64,000 nt of DNA from an uncultured Bacteroidales bacterium (GTDB lineage Bacteria; Bacteroidota; Bacteroidia; Bacteroidales; Muribaculaceae). Location: positions 62,001 to 126,000 of the forward strand of contig CACYQB010000007.1 of assembly GCA_902776435.1 (NCBI GenBank), given 5' to 3'. The notes beneath the pieces are model-generated. The model had not been told where the DNA came from, searched no databases, and worked only from the letters and a program-made list of their open reading frames with translations. The first letter of the stretch is position 1. Each line of letters starts with the position of its first letter. This document shows, one piece after another, positions 58,502 through 64,000 of the stretch. The translations under genes were made by a program, and so were the position numbers.

Positions 58502-59295
58502 ACGTTAACTTTTTCATTCAAACATTCCATAAAATTCTGCCATACATCTTCCAGCCAATGTACGTCAAATAATTCGTTCACTTTATTCTCAATAGTATCC
58601 CGATTCAAGTTCCATTCTTGAGGTATCTGTTCGATGATATACTTCACCTGCTCACGACATCTCCCAACACAGATACCATAGTTTCTATCTAAATCTCTTA
58701 TCACAGAAATAATCGAACTTTTATGATTAATTGCCATCATTTCAAAAATTTCTGAAGATATAATAGAATCGGTTGCCGTCAATTGGGACAATGGATAGTC
58801 GTATGTTGCGGTGTTGAAAACACAGCCATAGTCTATAGGAACAAATAAATGCTTGACTATGTCATACATCAGGTTAGCATTATTCGCATTACGATCTTCA
58901 TTTGCCATCCAGAAATCAAATAAAGCGATATGCGCTAGCTGGGCAAACATTAGTGGAGTATCTTCAATTTCCCCTATTGTTGTTGGAGTGACGTCAATCA
59001 CTCCAATCTTTTTCCTTGAGCCAAAAGCTGGTGCTGTAGTACTATGAGATGACCTAAGACCATTCCAGTGGTTTGGTTTCACATTGACAATAGCGGTTTC
59101 CGGGGAATTGAATCGCCATATTCGAGCCATCTCACTACCAATCAGTTCAGAAACCAATTTATAGGATGCGGCGGATGAACGCATATATTTACAAATGTAT
59201 GCATTCAAGTCCGAACATATCACCAGAACAGGCTCTTCGCCAGTCTGATACTGGTATTCAATTGCCTTTACACTATTTAAAACGGGTATCTTCAT
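58486..59295 (-). CDS. HipA-like kinase-fold protein
   Basis: A 269-aa protein with the features of the short HipA-related kinases (HipA_2 group). It has a catalytic-loop stretch ANEDRNANNANLMY with Asp and Asn at the expected spacing, and a metal-binding IDYGCVF in place of DFG. The N-terminal strands VLVICSDLNAYICKY would give the ATP-binding lysine. The ATG at 59295 is chosen because a -7 box lies at 59309-59316, inside the longer frame that starts at 59331. It lacks the HipB antitoxin next to it. A DUF3037 gene overlaps its end. The A/T-rich codon use differs from the flanking housekeeping genes, so it may be acquired. Confidence 0.75.
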   Translation of the reverse strand: MKIPVLNSVKAIEYQYQTGEEPVLVICSDLNAYICKYMRSSAASYKLVSELIGSEMARIWRFNSPETAIVNVKPNHWNGLRSSHSTTAPAFGSRKKIGVIDVTPTTIGEIEDTPLMFAQLAHIALFDFWMANEDRNANNANLMYDIVKHLFVPIDYGCVFNTATYDYPLSQLTATDSIISSEIFEMMAINHKSSIISVIRDLDRNYGICVGRCREQVKYIIEQIPQEWNLNRDTIENKVNELFDVHWLEDVWQNFMECLNEKVNVWPIH

Positions 59296-59308
59296 CTCTA
59301 TACTACTG

Positions 59309-59316
59309 CAAAGATA
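59309..59316 (-). promoter_or_regulatory. -7 box of the HipA-like/DUF3037 pair
   Basis: Minus-strand TATCTTTG, 13 nt upstream of the chosen ATG. No good -33 element was found. Confidence 0.5.
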
Positions 59317-59427
59317 AACCAAAATAGCCAAGTTTCACTGTTTCCCAAATAAAATCTTTTATATATAGGAATAATTATCGTTGTTTTTCTCAATGATTTG
59401 TGCTGGGAGAAATAGTTTTGGGAAATA

Positions 59428-59458
59428 TTGTTTTTCTGTGCATTTTCCTTTACATTTG
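59428..59458 (+). promoter_or_regulatory. Promoter of the 542-aa secreted protein gene
   Basis: TTG (59428-59430), 20 nt, TACATTTG (59451-59458). Confidence 0.7.
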
Positions 59459-59492
59459 CGGGTGAATATCCAACTTACTTTTAACCATTAAA

Positions 59493-61121
59493 ATGAATCA
59501 CGTTATGAAGCGAACAATTACTCTTATTGCACTGGTTGCTGCATTGCTCATCCCGAGTACGGCCAGCGCTCAACGCATGCCCGCCAAGAGCAGCATGAAG
59601 TTGTCACAATTCAAGGCTCCCGCTCGTGCCTTGGCCGAGGAAGAGCCCATCATGGATGTCCCCGAGGGCACTCTGTATGACAACATGTACGCTACATCGT
59701 TTGCCTACGGCCTGGGTTGGGGCGACATTTACATCCAGGATGTGGATGGCGGCATCGGCAAGGTGGTAGAGGGCACCGACGGCAACCTCTACATCTACAA
59801 TCCCATTTCACAGGGCTACATCTGGTTCTCCATCCTGCCCTGGATCAAGGCTGAGCCGGCAGGTGACGGCAAGTATGTAGTGAAACTGCCGCAGCTCTAC
59901 ATCATCGATGTGGGCGATCCCTATTATGCTTACTGCATGCACTACGACGAGGACGAAGGCATGCCTGTGGTTGAAGAAGAGGGCGAAATCGAATTCACCT
60001 GGCAGGACGGCGTGCTCACCCAGTTGGGCGACAAGTTCATCGGCCTGTGTGACGCTACTGCCGACTGGTTCTACATGGCCGATCAGCACATCGTCTATGC
60101 CCCGCAGACCGACGAAATTACTACCCTACCCGAGGACATGTATGTACAGAGCTACACCATGACCTACCTGTCCGACCCCACCGACCTCACCAAGACCAGA
60201 GAGACCGTGGTCAGCATCGCTATCGATGGCGAGGACATCTATATGGGTAACCTCAACAACAATAACCCTGACTCCTACATCAAGGGCCACCTCGCTGACG
60301 GCAAGGCTACCTTCCCTACCCGCCAGTACCTGGGTCCTGACGCCTACTACAACGGCCACATCTACGTGCTCACCGGCGATGCCTATGTGGACACCGAGAC
60401 CTACGGCAGCCCCGTGTTTAACTACAACCTCAACGACGAGATCGTTTTCACCGTTGATGAGGGTGCACGCAACATCGTTGCCGAGTGGCCCGCCGCCATG
60501 ATCACCAACGTCGGTCCCACCACGCTGTCGATTCTCAACGACTACGTTGCTCCCGGCCTGGTAGCATTTGACGAAGTGCCCGCCGTTCCAGCCACTCCCA
60601 TCTTCACCGTCGAGGACGTTACAGTCAACACCACAACAGGATTCACGGTGCTTCACTTCACCATCCCCACGGTAGATGTTGACGGCAACAAGCTCAACGA
60701 GAACAAGTTGTACTACAACATCCTCCTTGACGGCCAAGTGTACACGTTTGACCCCGAGACTTATATCGGCCTGTCAAGCGCCATGACCGACATCCCCTAC
60801 AAGTTTGAGGACAACATCAACTTTGACATCTACATCAGCAACGGCCGCCACACGGTTTACCTCTACACCACCGACTATGACATCGTCGGCCTGCAGAGCA
60901 TCTACACCGCCGGTGACGAAGTGAACCGCTCAGAAATCGTCTATGTCAACAATCCCACCCACACTGGCATCAATGAGTTCACCATTGGTGCACAGGTTGT
61001 TGACACCCGCTACTATGACCTCACCGGCCGCGAACTGCCCACTGCTCCCGCAACAGGCCTCTACCTGCAGCGCGCCACCTACAGCGACGGCACCACCGCC
61101 ACCATCAAGGTCGTAAAGTAA
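59493..61121 (+). CDS. Large secreted protein with Por/T9SS-like C-terminal segment, unknown function
   Basis: The 542-aa product has a signal peptide (ITLIALVAALLIPSTASAQ). A long acidic beta-rich body follows with many Tyr, Asp and Thr and no enzyme motif I recognise. Its last 35 residues (YYDLTGRELP, then GLYLQRATY and TIKVVK) resemble the type IX secretion sorting domains of Bacteroidales, where a final beta strand follows an L-x-G-R-E turn. The product is likely exported to the cell surface or medium. An ATG four codons later would also serve. Own promoter and terminator. Confidence 0.75.
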   Translation: MNHVMKRTITLIALVAALLIPSTASAQRMPAKSSMKLSQFKAPARALAEEEPIMDVPEGTLYDNMYATSFAYGLGWGDIYIQDVDGGIGKVVEGTDGNLYIYNPISQGYIWFSILPWIKAEPAGDGKYVVKLPQLYIIDVGDPYYAYCMHYDEDEGMPVVEEEGEIEFTWQDGVLTQLGDKFIGLCDATADWFYMADQHIVYAPQTDEITTLPEDMYVQSYTMTYLSDPTDLTKTRETVVSIAIDGEDIYMGNLNNNNPDSYIKGHLADGKATFPTRQYLGPDAYYNGHIYVLTGDAYVDTETYGSPVFNYNLNDEIVFTVDEGARNIVAEWPAAMITNVGPTTLSILNDYVAPGLVAFDEVPAVPATPIFTVEDVTVNTTTGFTVLHFTIPTVDVDGNKLNENKLYYNILLDGQVYTFDPETYIGLSSAMTDIPYKFEDNINFDIYISNGRHTVYLYTTDYDIVGLQSIYTAGDEVNRSEIVYVNNPTHTGINEFTIGAQVVDTRYYDLTGRELPTAPATGLYLQRATYSDGTTATIKVVK

Positions 61122-61154
61122 AAACTCTGGCAACACAAGTTTGACACTTATAAA

Positions 61155-61188
61155 GGCCGCGGCACTCAACATGTCGCGGCCCCTTTTT
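61155..61188 (+). terminator. Terminator after the 542-aa secreted protein gene
   Basis: GGCCGCG/CGCGGCC stem with a 13-nt loop, then CCTTTTT. Confidence 0.9.
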
Positions 61189-61333
61189 CAGTTTACCTCA
61201 TTTTCAACACCATCCACACCATCTCTTCTCCCCTAAGGAAACAACAGATTAATCTGATAATTCTGATTGGGATTCTCACACATCCGCCCGTCACAACCTA
61301 AACCGCCTAACCTCCAACCCATGATAACAGAAA

Positions 61334-61369
61334 TGCCTGCGAAGCCATTTACCTCCGGCTTTGCAGGCA
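61334..61369 (-). terminator. Terminator after the cohesin-dockerin protein gene
   Basis: A 13-bp stem with one G-T pair (TGCCTGCGAAGCC against GGCTTTGCAGGCA) and a 10-nt loop. On the minus strand it is followed by T-rich sequence. The rest of the gap 61189-61333 shows nothing recognisable. Confidence 0.75.
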
Positions 61370-61400
61370 CTCCTTATCAACATGGTAACCTTACAGTAAT

Positions 61401-62042
61401 CTAATTGCTGAGAATAATATCGATAATCACATTGACATCTGCAATGTTCACCTCGCCGTCACCATTAACATCGCCAGCCATATTTGACACACTAGACAAA
61501 ATCATGTCAATTACAGAATTAACATCTGCTATGTTTGCCTCGTGGTCACCATTTACATCACCTTTTATGTTAAAATTCACATAGCAGACCTCGTTTCTGA
61601 GCACATGTCTTGTACCAAGTGCTTCTGCGCAAACGCTGTTTTTCAACTCAACAAAAGCAGGCCCAGTGAAATCATTGGCAGCGGTTAAACTCAATGTCAT
61701 GATAGCACCATTGTTACCTGTGAAATCTCGAGCGCTGACTGACGAAATATAGATTCTAATCGCTCCATTACTTAACATATTTGATACTATCGTATGAGAA
61801 GTGCTCTCTCGAGATGTCAAATCAATAATATACTCGTCATCCTCCATATCAAGCATCAGACCTGCAGGCAGATATAAATCTGTCTGCAAGCCACAATATG
61901 CCGTATCATTACGTAGCAAGACTGGAATCTGCAAAGATTCACCTGCTTTGATATTGAAATCTCCAATATAGAGTCTATCCCTTCCTGTTAAGGTAAATAC
62001 ACTTAACAATAGCAAAACAATAGATATAATTGACTTATTCAT
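61401..62042 (-). CDS. Secreted cohesin-like domain protein with dockerin repeats
   Basis: A 213-aa exported protein. A signal peptide (IISIVLLLLSVFTLTG) is followed by a cohesin-like beta domain (about 24-155; KAGESLQIPVLLRND, GLQTDLYLPAGL). The C-terminus has two dockerin type I repeats, GDVNGDHEANIADVNSVIDM and GDVNGDGEVNIADVNVII. Having both interaction modules on one chain suggests self-association or assembly with similar proteins. It begins 3 nt after the stop of the large Ig-like protein gene, so the two are one operon. Confidence 0.8.
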   Translation of the reverse strand: MNKSIISIVLLLLSVFTLTGRDRLYIGDFNIKAGESLQIPVLLRNDTAYCGLQTDLYLPAGLMLDMEDDEYIIDLTSRESTSHTIVSNMLSNGAIRIYISSVSARDFTGNNGAIMTLSLTAANDFTGPAFVELKNSVCAEALGTRHVLRNEVCYVNFNIKGDVNGDHEANIADVNSVIDMILSSVSNMAGDVNGDGEVNIADVNVIIDIILSN

Positions 62043-62045
62043 AGT

Positions 62046-64000
62046 TTAGAACCTTACTTTTATTGCTTTATCTTTGAAATGAATGATGTAAATGCCTTCC
62101 ACATCAGTTGGATATACATTATGACCAACTTGAACAAAATACTCATCTACGATTCTACCGTCAACTGCTATGAGTTGTACATAACCCTCAACAGGAGTAT
62201 CAACAATAATGTTGCTATTCTCAACATAGATACGAATGTCATCAATCAACTCATACACTGAACTCGGTTCAACATATTCTATGCATGAGGCATCAAAGCT
62301 TTGACTATTCAAGTTGCGCTCTGCAAATAGGATGTCTGAGAATTCAATATCAGTGCCCGGGAGATAGTATCTGTCTGCTTTAAGCCTTAATTTCAACAAT
62401 TTTGGGCAAACGCCATCCACCTCGTCATCAGAGAAAGAAGTACCTAGCAAACGGATTTTACCATCAGGCATCAAAGCAGTTACTAGTCCAAGATTAGCAG
62501 CATCTTCTCCTAATGAGGCTTCAATAAGTTCCAAACCACGAGGCAACTGCAAATCCATCTGGAATCCAGCAAAATTGAAGTCACCGACAATTCCAAGATT
62601 GATTTCCCTCTCGTCACCAGCATTCAATCTCAACACTTCACAGAATATACGGTTTTCCACCCCTCCTCGGATGGGTGCTTGCCTTATTGTTATCGGTTTT
62701 AACTCAAGTGCAATATTGGTGATGCCCACAAGATCAACTACATCAAGTGAGTAATTGTTATCGACATTAGCGGCATCAGAATAGAACGGTGACGGGGACT
62801 TACCTAGAATCTTACTTGCTGTAGCTGCGTGGTCTGCAATATCGACAATCGCATTTGCATCCGCATCACCTACTATGTAATAGAAGCGAACTGATGTGGA
62901 AGTATTATTCAATGCATGTCGTGTCTCATCTGCCTCAGACGCAATTATATTTGAAATACCAATAGTGTAATTTCCAACATTGTGTAATTGTGGTAATAGC
63001 ATATTCATGTGAACGAGAACCCCATCATTGCCTTTTAGGTCCTTTGCCGACGACGAAGTAACAAGTACACGGTATTTCCCATTGCTCAACTGGCTCACAG
63101 AAACACTATGGGTTCGTGTTTTACGGGCATCATCCAACCATACATCAGGCACACCATCAACGAAATTAAACGACACATCATTAGGCAACGACACGTCAAA
63201 TTGAATACCAGAAATCAAATTTTTGTTGATTAATGTTACTGGGAGATCAACAACTTGAGTTGACGAACCCCTGATATGTGACAAGGTATCGAGTGTGATA
63301 TAATAATCAGGCAACACTTCTACCGTACAATTAGCATAAACATTACTGCCATCAGTTGCTCTAGCCCTGATGTAAGTTGTTCCATCAGAAATAGCTGTAA
63401 CCAAACCATTATTATCAGCTCGAGCTATAGATGTATTACCCGAGCTCCACGATAATACCTTATTGGATGCATTGTAGGGCTCCACGTCAGCTATCAATTG
63501 TGCCGTTTCTCCTAAGTGCATAACAAGTTTGCTTTCGCTGAGTGTGATTGATGTGACATATTGCTTGATCACCGTCACTTGACACGTTGCGCTTAAGTTA
63601 CTACCATCGGTTGTTGTTGCCTTAATCGTGGCCGTTCCTGGATTAACAGATGTGATATATCCATTACTATCAACTGCAGCAACATCCGTGTTGCTGCTGG
63701 TCCAATGTAATGACTTGTTCGTCGCATCACTTGGAGTAATCGTTACAGTTAATTGTACTGATTCCGGCAGCACGAGAGATATGTTGCTCTCATTCAGCGT
63801 AATACTCTTCACTTTCCTGAGAACGGTTACCTCACATGATGCACTAAGGTTCGTGCCATCAGTAGTAGAGGCTTTGATGGTCACAGAACCAATAGATACA
63901 GGTGTCACAAGACCATCATCATCCACTATAGCAACAGATGTGTTACTTGAGGTCCATGTCACATTTTTATAGGAGGCATCAATAGGCGATATAGATGCTA
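62046..64000 (-). CDS. Large surface protein with Ig-like (Big_2), cohesin-like and dockerin-like modules (5' end outside window)
   Basis: At least 651 residues are in the window and the frame stays open to the right edge, so the N-terminus is missing. Three Big_2 Ig-like repeats of some 80 residues (ITLNESNISLVLPES, SSNTDVAAVDSNGYITSV) come first. A cohesin-like domain follows, then a mid-chain dockerin-like pair (GDADANAIVDIADHAATA, ANVDNNYSLDVVDLV), a second cohesin-like domain, and a T9SS-like end (VDGRIVDEY, then GIYIIHFKDKAIKVRF). The dockerin-like pair is less perfect than those of the downstream gene. Likely a surface adhesion or scaffolding protein. Confidence 0.8.
   Translation of the reverse strand, partial: ASISPIDASYKNVTWTSSNTSVAIVDDDGLVTPVSIGSVTIKASTTDGTNLSASCEVTVLRKVKSITLNESNISLVLPESVQLTVTITPSDATNKSLHWTSSNTDVAAVDSNGYITSVNPGTATIKATTTDGSNLSATCQVTVIKQYVTSITLSESKLVMHLGETAQLIADVEPYNASNKVLSWSSGNTSIARADNNGLVTAISDGTTYIRARATDGSNVYANCTVEVLPDYYITLDTLSHIRGSSTQVVDLPVTLINKNLISGIQFDVSLPNDVSFNFVDGVPDVWLDDARKTRTHSVSVSQLSNGKYRVLVTSSSAKDLKGNDGVLVHMNMLLPQLHNVGNYTIGISNIIASEADETRHALNNTSTSVRFYYIVGDADANAIVDIADHAATASKILGKSPSPFYSDAANVDNNYSLDVVDLVGITNIALELKPITIRQAPIRGGVENRIFCEVLRLNAGDEREINLGIVGDFNFAGFQMDLQLPRGLELIEASLGEDAANLGLVTALMPDGKIRLLGTSFSDDEVDGVCPKLLKLRLKADRYYLPGTDIEFSDILFAERNLNSQSFDASCIEYVEPSSVYELIDDIRIYVENSNIIVDTPVEGYVQLIAVDGRIVDEYFVQVGHNVYPTDVEGIYIIHFKDKAIKVRF

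Noticed and set aside
59296-59331. Longer start for the HipA-like gene
   Set aside because: The added residues overlap the predicted -7 box at 59309-59316.
1-64000. tRNA, rRNA or known small RNA genes
   Set aside because: No cloverleaf, rRNA-like or other known RNA pattern was recognised by eye in the intergenic regions. A covariance search would be needed to be certain.

Overview
The window looks like a chromosomal segment from an anaerobic, amino-acid-fermenting member of the order Bacteroidales. The evidence is of several kinds. Start codons are preceded by A/T-rich sequence, not Shine-Dalgarno sites, and many genes carry the Bacteroidetes promoter pattern (TTTG or TTG near -33, 19-20 nt, then TAnnTTTG near -7). 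The gene content also fits: OmpA with a coiled coil, DPP IV, M16 and DUF4369-type lipoproteins, Por/T9SS-like C-termini, dockerin repeats, and a Porphyromonas/Fusobacterium-type lysine fermentation cluster. Genus cannot be fixed from sequence reading alone. No rRNA, tRNA, prophage, plasmid functions or CRISPR array were seen.

Layout. (1) 1-8.6 kb, minus strand: lysine fermentation operon atoD-kal-kce-kdd-kamA-kamB-kamC-kamD-kamE (kamE runs off the left edge). (2) 8.7-15.7 kb: flotillin-like protein behind a sigma-54-type promoter, DPP IV, a small lipoprotein, OmpA, a dockerin protein. (3) 15.8-25.4 kb, minus: htpG, a tripartite RND efflux operon, dTDP-glucose dehydratase with a small downstream gene. 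(4) 25.5-29.3 kb: patatin/beta-barrel protein and an orphan M16 C-terminal half. (5) 29.5-37.7 kb: aminotransferase, indolepyruvate oxidoreductase iorAB, a duplicated putative metalloprotease, and an ADP-forming acyl-CoA synthetase. (6) 37.7-39.0 kb: a REP-associated tyrosine transposase (RAYT) behind an inverted pair of REP-like palindromes that bracket a 28-bp tandem array. (7) 39.2-44.2 kb: rplM-rpsI, rpsB-tsf, rplY-pth-hslR. (8) 44.2-49.1 kb: AddB-like nuclease, holB, vsr. (9) 49.3-58.1 kb: citrate lyase citDEF-citX-citC/G (fused), aconitase, NADP-isocitrate dehydrogenase. (10) 58.1-64 kb: a HipA-like kinase/DUF3037 pair and large secreted proteins with Ig-like, cohesin-like and dockerin-like modules.

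How the genes work together. Three energy-metabolism blocks dominate. The kam/kce/kal operon converts lysine toward acetoacetate and crotonyl-CoA, and AtoD (with AtoA presumably beyond kamE) would handle CoA transfer. The aminotransferase, IorAB and ADP-forming acyl-CoA synthetase together make a textbook route from aromatic or other 2-oxo acids to acids plus ATP. Citrate lyase with aconitase and IDH forms a citrate branch point.

Most notable observations: the RAYT/REP locus, including a compensatory base pair change between the two REP hairpins and a C-terminal extension on the transposase; 7-bp-period repeats abutting start codons of several fermentation genes; the CitC-CitG fusion; the sigma-54-type promoter at the flotillin gene; and the duplicated HExxH protein in which only one copy keeps the motif. 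All functional calls rest on sequence reading without database searches.
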